A stretch of DNA of 18,330 nt from DATNBT01 sp964579765. GTDB lineage: Bacteria > Acidobacteriota > Vicinamibacteria > Vicinamibacterales > CAVVIG01. The stretch spans positions 1-18,330 of the forward strand of contig CAZOIK010000027.1 of NCBI GenBank assembly GCA_964579765.1. Reading direction: 5' to 3'. The position numbers and the translations under genes were made by a program. Every line of letters starts with the position of its first letter. The first letter of the stretch is position 1. Shown one piece after another: positions 5,598-12,644 of the stretch. The notes below the pieces were generated by a model. It had not been told where the DNA came from. It saw only the letters and a program-made list of their open reading frames with translations, and ran no database searches.

Positions 5598-7318
5598 AGC
5601 TGCGCCCCGCGGCCGCCCGGGCCGTCGCCGGGGTCGCCGCTGCGGCACTGCTGGCGACCGTTCCAGCGCTCGCCGCCTCCAGACCCGGCGCCCGGCCGGT
5701 TGACGTCCGTGACCTCCGTGAGTGGCTGACCTACATCGCGTCAGACGAGCTTCAGGGCCGCGCCGTGTTCGGCACGGGCATCGGCCTCGCCGCGGCATAC
5801 ATCGAAGATCACTTGCGCGCGTGGGGCGTCACGCCCGCCGGCGACCACGGATCGTATCTGCAGACCGTGCGCGTGGTCAGCGTCAAGGCGACCAGCCATA
5901 ACTCGGTCACGGTCCAGCTTGGCGGCGAGCGCCGGACGTTTCAGGACGGCGACGGCATCCAGTTCCCGCGCAACGTCGGCGCGAAGCAGCAGCGCCGGAT
6001 CGATCGCGTCGAATTCGTGGGGTACGGCGTGGACGTGCCCGCGCTCGGCCGCGAAGACTATCGCGGCAGGAACGTCAGCGGCGCGGCCGTTGTCTGGCTC
6101 GGCGCAGCCGGCCCGGCGGACGTCGATCCGTCGCGCACCCGCATTCTGAACAACCGCAACCGCTACGCCGTTGACGACAAGGGCGCGGCCGCCGTCATCG
6201 GCGCGGGGCCCGTGCCGCGCGCGGGACGCGGACAGGCGGCGGGACGGGCAGGAGCGGGAGGACGGGCAGGACCGGCGGGACGCAACGTGGACTTCGTCAC
6301 CACCGAGCGCCTCGATCACGTCCTGCCGCCGAGCGCCACGGGCGGCGACGCCTTCTTCGAGTTTCTCTTCAGCCGCGCGCCCGTGAAGTACGCCGAGCTC
6401 AAACGGCTCGCCGAGGCGAAGCAGCCGCTGCCGTCGTTCCGGCTCGACAACGTGACGCTGACCTTCGACGTCAACACCGACTACGAACCGGTTCGCACGC
6501 AACTCGCACAAAACGTCGTCGCCGTCGTCGAAGGCACCGACCCGCAGCTCAAGTCCACCTACGTCGCGTTCGGCGCGCACTACGATCACGTCGGCTACGC
6601 GGACGGCGAGCTGGTGAAGACGCCAGACGGCCTGCGGCGCGCCGGCGCGCCGGGCATCGTCACGCCGGGCGCCGAAAACGATCGCATCTGGAACGGCGCC
6701 GACGACGACGGGTCGGGGACGGTGACGCTGATGGCGATGGCGCGCGCGTTCGCCGCCGGGCCGCGGCCGAAGCGGTCGCTGCTGTTCGTCTGGCACACGG
6801 GCGAAGAGCGGGGACGCTGGGGGTCGCTCTACTTCGTGGATCACCCGACGGTCGATCTCGATCGCGTCGTCGCGCAGCTCAACGTTGACATGATCGGCCG
6901 CAACCGCGACGACAAGGCGAGCGAGGCGAACTCGATCTATCTCGTCGGCTCGGATCGCATCAGCACCGAGCTCGATCGCGTCGCGCAGGCCGCCAACGCG
7001 AGCCTGAGCCGGCCGCTGACGCTCGACTACGAGCTCAACGACCCGTCCGATCCCGAGTCGGTCTACACGCGGAGCGATCACTACAGCTACGCGTCGAGAG
7101 GCATTCCCATCATCTTCTTTACTGACGCGCTGCACCCCGACTACCACGCGAACACGGACGAGGTATCGAAGATAGAATTCGACAAGATGGCACGCATCGG
7201 CGACTTCATTTACGCGACGGCCTGGCGGGTGGCGAACCTCGACCACGCGCCGGTCCGCGATCGGCTCGGGCCACGGCAGATCACGGCGGTGGGAGCGGCG
7301 TCGGCGGCGACACGATGA
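5594..7318 (+). CDS. Exported M28-family zinc metallopeptidase
   Basis: 574 residues with a Sec signal peptide (about 1-27, AVAGVAAAALLATVPALAAS). Residues 35-300 form the N-terminal part, with a protease-associated-type region (VEFVGYGVDVP, DYRGRNVSGAAVVWLG). The M28 catalytic domain then shows all di-zinc features: GAHYDH (His329, Asp331), NGADDDGSG (an Asp in 370-372 as bridging ligand), WHTGEERG (Glu404 and Glu405, general base and ligand), NVDMIGR (Asp432) and HPDYH (His514/His518). It should hydrolyse peptides from the N-terminus in the periplasm or outside. The usual single-residue loop after the PA region is replaced by a Gly/Arg/Ala-rich linker (about 210-232) with an in-frame 18-bp duplication. 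The start is GTG at 5594 behind GGAGGT. Its TGA overlaps the ATG of the following transporter (ATGA), implying coupled translation. Confidence 0.92.
   Translation: MKLRPAAARAVAGVAAAALLATVPALAASRPGARPVDVRDLREWLTYIASDELQGRAVFGTGIGLAAAYIEDHLRAWGVTPAGDHGSYLQTVRVVSVKATSHNSVTVQLGGERRTFQDGDGIQFPRNVGAKQQRRIDRVEFVGYGVDVPALGREDYRGRNVSGAAVVWLGAAGPADVDPSRTRILNNRNRYAVDDKGAAAVIGAGPVPRAGRGQAAGRAGAGGRAGPAGRNVDFVTTERLDHVLPPSATGGDAFFEFLFSRAPVKYAELKRLAEAKQPLPSFRLDNVTLTFDVNTDYEPVRTQLAQNVVAVVEGTDPQLKSTYVAFGAHYDHVGYADGELVKTPDGLRRAGAPGIVTPGAENDRIWNGADDDGSGTVTLMAMARAFAAGPRPKRSLLFVWHTGEERGRWGSLYFVDHPTVDLDRVVAQLNVDMIGRNRDDKASEANSIYLVGSDRISTELDRVAQAANASLSRPLTLDYELNDPSDPESVYTRSDHYSYASRGIPIIFFTDALHPDYHANTDEVSKIEFDKMARIGDFIYATAWRVANLDHAPVRDRLGPRQITAVGAASAATR
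6243..6278 (+). repeat. Imperfect 18-bp tandem duplication inside the M28 gene
   Basis: Two adjacent 18-bp units, both beginning GACGGGCAGGA, match at 15 of 18 positions and keep the reading frame. They add six residues to the Gly/Ala/Arg linker between the PA-like region and the catalytic domain. Confidence 0.7.
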
Positions 7319-8463
7319 GACGTCCGCTCACCATCATCTTCCTCACGATCTTCGTCAACCTGATCGGATTCGGGATCATCATCCCGCTCCTGCCGTTCTA
7401 CGCGGAGACGTTCCACGCGTCGCCGCTCGTCATCGGCCTGCTCTTCGCGGTGTATTCGCTCTGCCAGCTGACCGCCGCGCCGGCCCTGGGCGATCTGTCC
7501 GATCGCTGGGGCCGCCGGCCGATCCTCATCTTCAGCCTCGCCGGCACAGTCGTCAGCTTCGTGATGCTGGCGCTCGCGCACAGCATCGTCATGCTGTTCC
7601 TGGCGCGCATCGTGGACGGGCTCTCGGGCGGCAACATCTCGACGGCGCGGGCGTACGTCGCCGACATCACCGAGCCGAAGGATCGCGCGCGCGCCTACGG
7701 GCTCATCGGCGCCGCGTTCGGTCTTGGCTTCATCATGGGGCCGGCGCTCAGCGGCGTGTTGGCGCAGTACAGCATCACGGCGCCCATCTGGGCGGCGGCC
7801 GGCCTGACGCTCGTCGCGGCGCTGATGGCGCTGTTCTGGCTGCCCGAGACGATTCATCGCGCGCACGCCGGCACCGGCAACCCGCTGTCGTATCTGCCCG
7901 AGCTCCTGCGGCGCGCGCCGATGCGGCGGGTGCTGACGGTGGATTTCATCTACTGGTTCGCGTTCTCGATCTTCCAGACGACGTTCGCCCTGTTCGCGCA
8001 GGAGCGGTTCAACTTCGACGTGTCGAAGACCGGCTACTTCTTCGCGGGGTTCGGCGTGCTCGGGGCGGTGATCCAGGGCGGCATGATCCGGCCGATCGCC
8101 AGGCGCGTGGGCGACAAGCCGCTGTTCATGGCGGGCGTGGTCTTCTCGATCGTCGGCCTGGTGGCCGCCGCCGCGTCACACTCGGTGGCGCTGTTCGCCC
8201 TGTCGCTCGTGCCGCTGGCGTTCGGGATGGGCTTCGGACATCCGACGGTGTCGAGCCTCGTGAGCCGCGCCGGCCGCGGCGACGAGCAGGGACGCGTGCA
8301 GGGGGCGGCGAGCGCCGTCGAGAGCCTCGGACGGACGGTGGGGCCGATCTGGGGGAACGCCTCGCTCGAACGTTACGGGCCGGCGATGCCATTCCTCTCA
8401 GGCGCCGCGTTCCTCGTGCTGGCCGTGCTCTTCGTCGTCGGCCACCAGGTCACCGACGAATAG
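7315..8463 (+). CDS. MFS drug:H+ antiporter, TetA/DHA1 type
   Basis: 382 residues with about 12 hydrophobic helices, the length of TetA-like 12-helix exporters. Motif A is intact between helices 2 and 3 (GDLSDRWGRRPIL). A motif-C-like segment sits in helix 5 (GAAFGLGFIMGPALSG), a signature of exporters rather than importers, and helix 4 has LARIVDGLSGGN. The start (FLTIFVNLIGFGIIIPLLPFYAE) is typical of the tetracycline/multidrug group. Proton-driven efflux of a small molecule from the cytoplasm is expected; the substrate is unknown and resistance should not be assumed. The ATG overlaps the stop of the M28 peptidase gene in an ATGA, so the two form an operon, possibly linking extracellular peptide breakdown with export of a product. 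It converges with a small coiled-coil gene 3 bp away. Confidence 0.92.
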   Translation: MRRPLTIIFLTIFVNLIGFGIIIPLLPFYAETFHASPLVIGLLFAVYSLCQLTAAPALGDLSDRWGRRPILIFSLAGTVVSFVMLALAHSIVMLFLARIVDGLSGGNISTARAYVADITEPKDRARAYGLIGAAFGLGFIMGPALSGVLAQYSITAPIWAAAGLTLVAALMALFWLPETIHRAHAGTGNPLSYLPELLRRAPMRRVLTVDFIYWFAFSIFQTTFALFAQERFNFDVSKTGYFFAGFGVLGAVIQGGMIRPIARRVGDKPLFMAGVVFSIVGLVAAAASHSVALFALSLVPLAFGMGFGHPTVSSLVSRAGRGDEQGRVQGAASAVESLGRTVGPIWGNASLERYGPAMPFLSGAAFLVLAVLFVVGHQVTDE

Positions 8464-8466
8464 GGA

Positions 8467-8682
8467 TTAACGCTCGAGAAGCCTGTCGAGCTTTCGATCC
8501 AACCCAGACGTTTTGGACGCCGAAAGCGCGTCGATCCGTGCGTCAACGGCATCGAAGCGTCTTGCGACGGCCTCGAAGCGCCGATCGACGGCGTCGAACC
8601 GCTGGTCAACCGACACGGCAAGCGCATCAAGCTTGTGCTCGATGACATCGACGCGCTCGGGCAGCATGTCGAGGTCGGACAT
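8467..8682 (-). CDS. Small coiled-coil protein
   Basis: 71 residues, acidic and basic charges alternating, no signal peptide or membrane segment. The middle is a set of heptads: RFDAVDR, RFEAVAR, RFDAVDA, RIDALSA, which arose by internal duplication and would form an amphipathic coiled coil. It ends in a basic DRKLDRLLER. Function unknown; such proteins often oligomerise or partner a larger protein. The ATG at 8682 has no strong ribosome site, but the heptad pattern is too regular for a chance frame. It is convergent with the antiporter (stops 3 bp apart). A second overlapping minus frame (8373-8648) lacks such order and is taken as a shadow. Confidence 0.65.
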   Translation of the reverse strand: MSDLDMLPERVDVIEHKLDALAVSVDQRFDAVDRRFEAVARRFDAVDARIDALSASKTSGLDRKLDRLLER

Positions 8683-8818
8683 GCCGGTTTTCGCGATAGC
8701 CTGCCATCGTCAGCCCTTCATGGTGCGTGCCGATCCGGCCGTCGAGTTCTCCTGGGAAATGTCGATACGCGGAGCACACGTACGCAGAATTCGCGATCTC
8801 CAGCGCGAATGCGCGCGC
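8683..8818. other. Intergenic region with no recognised feature
   Basis: 136 bp between two minus-strand genes. I see no gene, clear promoter or terminator in it. It would carry the promoter of the coiled-coil gene and the 3' end of the lipoprotein gene to its right. Confidence 0.4.
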
Positions 8819-9655
8819 TCACTTGCCGTTGTTCACGAACCAGTTGTATGTCGGCGTGTCGATGCAGCTGTACGTACCCTGACCGAAATTGCCCGTCGGA
8901 CCGGCGCCCACGTTCAGGCTCCCCGTATACGTCGCCGGATCCTTGGCGCCGAACGGACAGGCGCTCTGGAACGTGGCCTTGCCGAACGTATCGACCGATC
9001 CCGCGAGCAAACCATCGGTGCTGCTGATTTGGCCATTCCTGACCCTGAAATATTGAGCCGCGTTGATCGTGGTCTTCGTGCCGCCGGGTTGCGGTTCCTC
9101 GATGCGAAAGTCGTACAGGCCGTCGTACTTCGTGCCGGCCGCCGGGGCCGGATTGGCGATCGGCGGCGGGTTGATGGCGGTGGAATTGCTCACCGCGTTG
9201 CCCGCGACGCCGTTACTGTCGGTGAAGTTGACCGTGATCGTCAGTGCGGTCATGAGAGTGCTGGCCGTCGCGATGTCGTCCGTGCAGGTCAGCGGACTTG
9301 ACGTGGCGGCGCCCCCGGCGGCCACCTGCGCCGGCGTGAACGGCGTGTCGTACACGCACGACCCGTTTCTGGTCGAGTTCGAAAACGACAACTTAACCGA
9401 TGCAATCGACAGCCCGGAGCGGCCGCTCGTCTCTGTCACGCGGAAGGACACCACATACCGGTAGCCGCCGCCAGAGACCGCCTCGGTGTTCGCGCTGATG
9501 GAGCTGATCGACAGGCCCGCGGACGCTCCAGGCGTCGGCGTGGGAGAGGGCGAAGGCGAGGGTGCGGGTGAGGGAGCGGGCGCCGGAGCTGGCGCCGGCG
9601 CCGCGGGAGACTCTCCGCCGCCGCCGCAGGCAACGGCGAGCGCGGCCAATATCAC
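8819..9655 (-). CDS. Predicted lipoprotein of unknown function (lipoprotein 1)
   Basis: About 278 residues. The start is uncertain: GTG at 9655 gives a very short signal (MILAALAVAC). The same frame stays open upstream and would add an Arg-containing n-region (GVRHLRSICAG), but offers no ATG, GTG or TTG near it. Cys10 sits in an LAVAC lipobox, followed by GGGG and a Pro/Ala/Ser/Thr linker (about 15-42) that would hold the protein off the membrane. A beta-rich region with SGGGYRYVVSFRVTET and VKLSFSNSTRNGSCVYDTPF follows. The C-terminal module has KYDGLYDFRIEEP, QYFRVRNGQISSTDG, ACPFGAKDPATYTGSLN and GQGTYSC, with paired Cys suited to disulfides. I cannot name a function. It is the last of three lipoprotein genes in a row. 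Confidence 0.7.
   Translation of the reverse strand: MILAALAVACGGGGESPAAPAPAPAPAPSPAPSPSPSPTPTPGASAGLSISSISANTEAVSGGGYRYVVSFRVTETSGRSGLSIASVKLSFSNSTRNGSCVYDTPFTPAQVAAGGAATSSPLTCTDDIATASTLMTALTITVNFTDSNGVAGNAVSNSTAINPPPIANPAPAAGTKYDGLYDFRIEEPQPGGTKTTINAAQYFRVRNGQISSTDGLLAGSVDTFGKATFQSACPFGAKDPATYTGSLNVGAGPTGNFGQGTYSCIDTPTYNWFVNNGK
9534..9605 (-). repeat. Hexamer-like low-complexity repeat encoding a Pro-rich linker
   Basis: Repeats of GGCGAG- and GGCGCC-like hexamers (plus-strand reading) encode alternating Pro-Ala, Pro-Ser and Pro-Thr in lipoprotein 1. Linker length could vary by slippage in steps of two residues without loss of frame. Confidence 0.6.
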
Positions 9656-9727
9656 CCCGGCGCAGATCGAGCGTAGATGGCGAACGCCCAGGGCGGTTTC
9701 ACCTGTAGTGTGAACTGGAAACGTGCT

Positions 9728-10591
9728 CTAACGGCTGCATTGAACCTGAATCGGCGCCGACAGTGTCATCGCGTAGCCTTCGAAGCCCGAGCCAATGTCG
9801 ATGTGTAGGGTCGAGACCGAGGGGAACGACGTTGGTGCGCCGGTGATGTCGTCGAAGCAGCGCCCGGCAACTGCGGACAGGCTCAGCGTCACGTTCGTGG
9901 GCGGCTGAGACGTGTACGAGCCCTTCCAGTCCCAGATGTACTGACGCGCGGTCGGGGTGTCACCGCTGACGACGATCGGTTGACTCAGATCGACGATGTT
10001 CGAGTCGGTTCTGCGGAGAACGACTATCGACGAACATGTCGGATAGTCCTTTCCCGGCTGCTGACAGACAATCGAGGTCGCGCTGACGAAGGTCCAGGGA
10101 CCTGCCGATGGCGCGGAGGTCGAAGGCGGTGTGGGCGACGGCGTCGGCGCCGAGGACGATTCCGAGGTGCCACTGCCCGAAATCGGAATCGTGTTCGTGC
10201 CGCTCGTCTGGTCGCCGTTGACGGTCAGCACGCCGCTGTAACTCTGCGCGGCGAGGGGCGTAAACCTGATACTCACGTCCTTCGACGCGGCCGGGAGAAT
10301 CGCGCCGCTGGTCCAGTCTGCGAAGTAGACGCCGCCGCTGCCGGCCGGAACCGTCATCCCGCTGACGTTCAGCGTTTGACTGCCGCTGTTGGTGATGGTC
10401 AGCGTCGCGTGTGCGCTCTGTCCGATCGTCACCGTCCCGAACGCCAGGCTTCCGCTCAGCCCGATGACTCGAGTTGACGCCGACGACGCCGACGGAGCCG
10501 ACGGCGTGGACGGTGAAGACCCGCCGCTCGAACATGCCGCGGCAAGCAGGGCGACGACGGACACGAGTGCGGCCGTGCGAGAAGGCATCAT
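9728..10591 (-). CDS. Predicted lipoprotein with HYDIN/ASH-type Ig-like domain (lipoprotein 2)
   Basis: 287 residues from ATG 10591 (the second codon is also ATG). The lipoprotein signal has Arg in the n-region and lipobox LAAAC with Cys20, then a Ser-rich spacer. Residues about 43-142 form one Ig-like domain of the HYDIN/ASH or choice-of-anchor D kind: GSLAFGTVTIGQSAHATLTI, TNSGSQTLNVSGM, VSIRFTPLAAQSYSGVLTV, ending IPISGSGT. A second Pro/Ser/Thr linker leads to a C-terminal domain (about 160-287) with four Cys (VCQQPG, YPTCSS, RCFDD, VQCSR) that I do not recognise. Such domains usually mediate protein-protein contact at the cell surface. A copy of a shared 29-bp motif lies 32 bp upstream. 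Confidence 0.82.
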   Translation of the reverse strand: MMPSRTAALVSVVALLAAACSSGGSSPSTPSAPSASSASTRVIGLSGSLAFGTVTIGQSAHATLTITNSGSQTLNVSGMTVPAGSGGVYFADWTSGAILPAASKDVSIRFTPLAAQSYSGVLTVNGDQTSGTNTIPISGSGTSESSSAPTPSPTPPSTSAPSAGPWTFVSATSIVCQQPGKDYPTCSSIVVLRRTDSNIVDLSQPIVVSGDTPTARQYIWDWKGSYTSQPPTNVTLSLSAVAGRCFDDITGAPTSFPSVSTLHIDIGSGFEGYAMTLSAPIQVQCSR

Positions 10592-10622
10592 TGGCGAAGA
10601 GGATGCGAGTTCGCTGTCCGGT

Positions 10623-10651
10623 GCTCAACCGACAAATGCGGGCATAAGCGG
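10623..10651. promoter_or_regulatory. Shared 29-bp motif, copy B
   Basis: Plus-strand reading GCTCAAC-N4-AAATGCGG-NN-AT-N-AGCGG. It matches 11303-11331 without gaps at 22 of 29 positions. It lies 32 bp upstream of the start of lipoprotein 2, in an 82-bp non-coding gap. A possible operator of the neighbouring regulator. Confidence 0.45.
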
Positions 10652-10673
10652 TGGGCGCCGGTTTTTTGACGGG

Positions 10674-11240
10674 TCACCGCAACGTGACCGGCGCGGACAT
10701 CGATCCGGTGTGGGTGACGGTGAGGCCGTTGCTCGTGCCCGTTCCTGTCACCGTCGCGCTCACTGTGCCGGTGATGACCCCGCCAGACAGCGCCCCGGTG
10801 AACCCCAGCGTCGTGACGATCGTCCCCGTGCCTTCCGCCGGCGCCGTCGCCTGCTGGCTGAACGCCAGGTTCGACGTCGTGCCGGTCAGCGGGCCGCCCC
10901 AGTTCGACGCGGGCAGGCCCGTGTTGGCTGGACACGTGGCGCCGCGGCCCCCGGTCACGACGGTCGGACCTGCCGGCGTGAGCGTGTGCGTGATCAGACC
11001 GGATCCACTGACCGTGCCGTTGGCGTTCTGCGTAAGCGTGATCGTCACGGTGCCCGCGTCGGTCGTGGTCCACGTGCAGGTGACGCCGCCCGCTGCGTTG
11101 CCGTCCACGCGCATGGCCGAGAACGTCCCGGTGTAGGTCGTCGCGCTGGGGGCGGTAGGCGTGCTGGCGGCGCAGCCTGCCGCGCCGGCGGCCGTCGCGG
11201 CTGCGAGAAGTACGGCGCTCGCCGATCGGATCATCTGCAT
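10674..11240 (-). CDS. Predicted lipoprotein, Thr/Gly-rich (lipoprotein 3)
   Basis: 188 residues from ATG 11240 (ATG 11234 two codons later is an alternative). The signal sequence ends in a GAAGC lipobox (Cys23), followed by AASTPTAPS. The mature part is rich in Thr, Gly, Ser and Val with alternating hydrophobic residues (GTVTITLTQNANGTVSGSGL, GVITGTVSATVTGTGTSNGL), indicating a beta-sandwich or beta-roll-like secreted domain, plus two Cys (VTCTW, ATCPANTG) that could pair. No catalytic motif is visible and I do not recognise the family. It is divergent from the membrane-bound regulator across 109 bp, which contains copy A of the shared motif. Codon use is not visibly different from neighbours. 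Confidence 0.78.
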   Translation of the reverse strand: MQMIRSASAVLLAAATAAGAAGCAASTPTAPSATTYTGTFSAMRVDGNAAGGVTCTWTTTDAGTVTITLTQNANGTVSGSGLITHTLTPAGPTVVTGGRGATCPANTGLPASNWGGPLTGTTSNLAFSQQATAPAEGTGTIVTTLGFTGALSGGVITGTVSATVTGTGTSNGLTVTHTGSMSAPVTLR

Positions 11241-11302
11241 CTCGTGTTGTGAACGTCCCGTGTTGTTGGGCGAGGGCGAGAGTAGGTGTAGGCTGTTGCC
11301 CG

Positions 11303-11331
11303 GCTCAACGCGGAAATGCGGCTATTAGCGG
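11303..11331. promoter_or_regulatory. Shared 29-bp motif, copy A
   Basis: It lies in the divergent gap, 18 bp before the regulator ATG and 62 bp from the start of lipoprotein 3. It includes three GCGG tetramers (11310, 11318, 11328) about one helical turn apart. A TATTAG (11323-11328) inside could be a plus-strand -10 element for the regulator, so binding here could also autoregulate. Confidence 0.45.
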
Positions 11332-11349
11332 CAGCGGGCCCGAATTTCA

Positions 11350-12642
11350 ATGGAAGACACCCGGCTCGATTCGTGGAAGGCGATTGCGGCCTACCTCAAT
11401 CGCAACGAGCGCACGGTTCGCGGATGGGAGCGGGAACTCGGATTGCCGGTGAGACGGATGCCGGGCGGCCGGGGCCGATCCGTGTTCGCGTACACCTCCG
11501 AGATCGACGCCTGGTTGAAGACGGCGCCGCAGAGGGACGAAGGGGAGTCGCGCCCGGCGCCGGACGTTTCCGGCGCCACGGCCGCCCGGCGGCGCGTGGC
11601 GCGGATGGCGTGGCGTCTCGCGGTGCCGTTCGTCGTCGTGGTCGTCGCCGGCGTGTGGCGGCTGCGGCCGGCGGCGCTCGGCACGGATCACCTGCGTCTG
11701 GAAACCGAGCCTGACGGCGTCGCCGCCATCGACGCGGCCGGGCACGAGCGCTGGAAGTACGAGTTTCCGCCGCAGTACACGGCGGCGTATCCTGACGTGG
11801 ACGGCGGATCGCCCGTGGTGATGACCGGCGGCCATCCGGCGATGTTCGTGGCCACGAGCCTGCGCACGCGGCGCGCGGACAACGTGAAGGAGAGCGGCGA
11901 GCTCTCCTGGCTGGACGCCGGCGGCGGGCTCGAGCGGACGTTCTCGTTCGCCGATCGCGTCACGCTCCACGGCACCACGTACGGTCCCCCCTGGGTGCTG
12001 ACGGCGTTCGACGTCAACGACGCGGGCGGCGCGCGCCGGATTGCGGTCGCGGCGCACCATTACGTCTGGGACGCGAGCCTGGTCACCGTGCTCGACGACC
12101 GCTTCACGCGCCTTGGGACGTTCGTCCACGCCGGGTGGATCGAGTCGGCCCACTGGGTCGGCCCGAACCGGCTGCTCGTGGGCGGCTTCTCGAATACGCG
12201 CGACGGCGGCATGGTGGCACTGCTCGATCCCGGCGCACTCAACGGGCAGGGGCCGGAGCCGCCGGGTTCCGTTCGCGATTGCGAGGCGTGCGGCCCCGAT
12301 CGACCGGTGCGCATGGTCGTCCTGCCGCGGACCGAAGTGAACCGCGCGTCGGTGTCGCGGTTCAACCGTGCTCGGGTGCAGATCGCCGCCGACCGGATCT
12401 TCGTGCGCACCGAGGAAGTGCCGTCGAGCGTGCAGGGCGCCGTCGATGCGATCTACGAATTCACGCCGCAGCTCGACCTGATCCGCGCGTCGTTCAGCGA
12501 TCGGTACTGGGAAGTCCACCGCGCGCTCGAGGGCCAGGGACAAGTGCGCCACGCGCGCGAGCAATGCCCCGACCGAGACGGGCCGGCGGAGATTCAGGTC
12601 TGGGAGCCGCAGACCGGCTGGCGTACCCGGAAGACGCGATAG
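11350..12642 (+). CDS. Membrane-anchored one-component regulator: HTH, TM helix, extracytoplasmic domain
   Basis: 430 residues. Residues 1-57 are an excisionase/MerR-like HTH (LDSWKAIAAYLNRNERTVRG, then WERELGLPVRR, then SVFAYTSEIDAWLK), a module common at the N-terminus of acidobacterial membrane regulators. A charged linker leads to one hydrophobic helix at about 88-104 (WRLAVPFVVVVVAGVW), Arg-flanked on the cytoplasmic side. The remainder lies outside the membrane, with short beta repeats (PDGVAAIDAAGHERWKYEF, LLVGGFSNTRDGGMVALLDP) suggesting a propeller-like sensor. It also has a CxxC pair (Cys311, Cys314). The layout is ToxR/CadC-like: an external signal modulates DNA binding by the cytoplasmic head (inference). 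Its stop is 2 nt before the ATG of the Tat-exported PLP enzyme, so they form an operon. Start ATG 11350 fits HTH homologues; its ribosome site is weak. Confidence 0.82.
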   Translation: MEDTRLDSWKAIAAYLNRNERTVRGWERELGLPVRRMPGGRGRSVFAYTSEIDAWLKTAPQRDEGESRPAPDVSGATAARRRVARMAWRLAVPFVVVVVAGVWRLRPAALGTDHLRLETEPDGVAAIDAAGHERWKYEFPPQYTAAYPDVDGGSPVVMTGGHPAMFVATSLRTRRADNVKESGELSWLDAGGGLERTFSFADRVTLHGTTYGPPWVLTAFDVNDAGGARRIAVAAHHYVWDASLVTVLDDRFTRLGTFVHAGWIESAHWVGPNRLLVGGFSNTRDGGMVALLDPGALNGQGPEPPGSVRDCEACGPDRPVRMVVLPRTEVNRASVSRFNRARVQIAADRIFVRTEEVPSSVQGAVDAIYEFTPQLDLIRASFSDRYWEVHRALEGQGQVRHAREQCPDRDGPAEIQVWEPQTGWRTRKTR

Positions 12643-12644
12643 CC

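Noticed and set aside
9698..9714. Short inverted repeat TTCAC / GTGAA upstream of lipoprotein 1 as an operator
   Set aside because: Only five base pairs around a seven-base spacer, expected by chance; not shared with the other lipoprotein promoters.
10655..10675. GC-rich segment followed by six T as a rho-independent terminator
   Set aside because: The T-run is on the plus strand, while the flanking genes are transcribed from the minus strand; no stable stem precedes it.
12280..12294. CEAC as a c-type heme site
   Set aside because: The residue after the second Cys is Gly, not the His needed for a CxxCH site.
12135..12644. Upstream extension of the PLP enzyme frame inside the regulator gene
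   Set aside because: The extension is Arg-rich nonsense overlapping a real gene. The ATG at 12645 begins a clean Tat signal.
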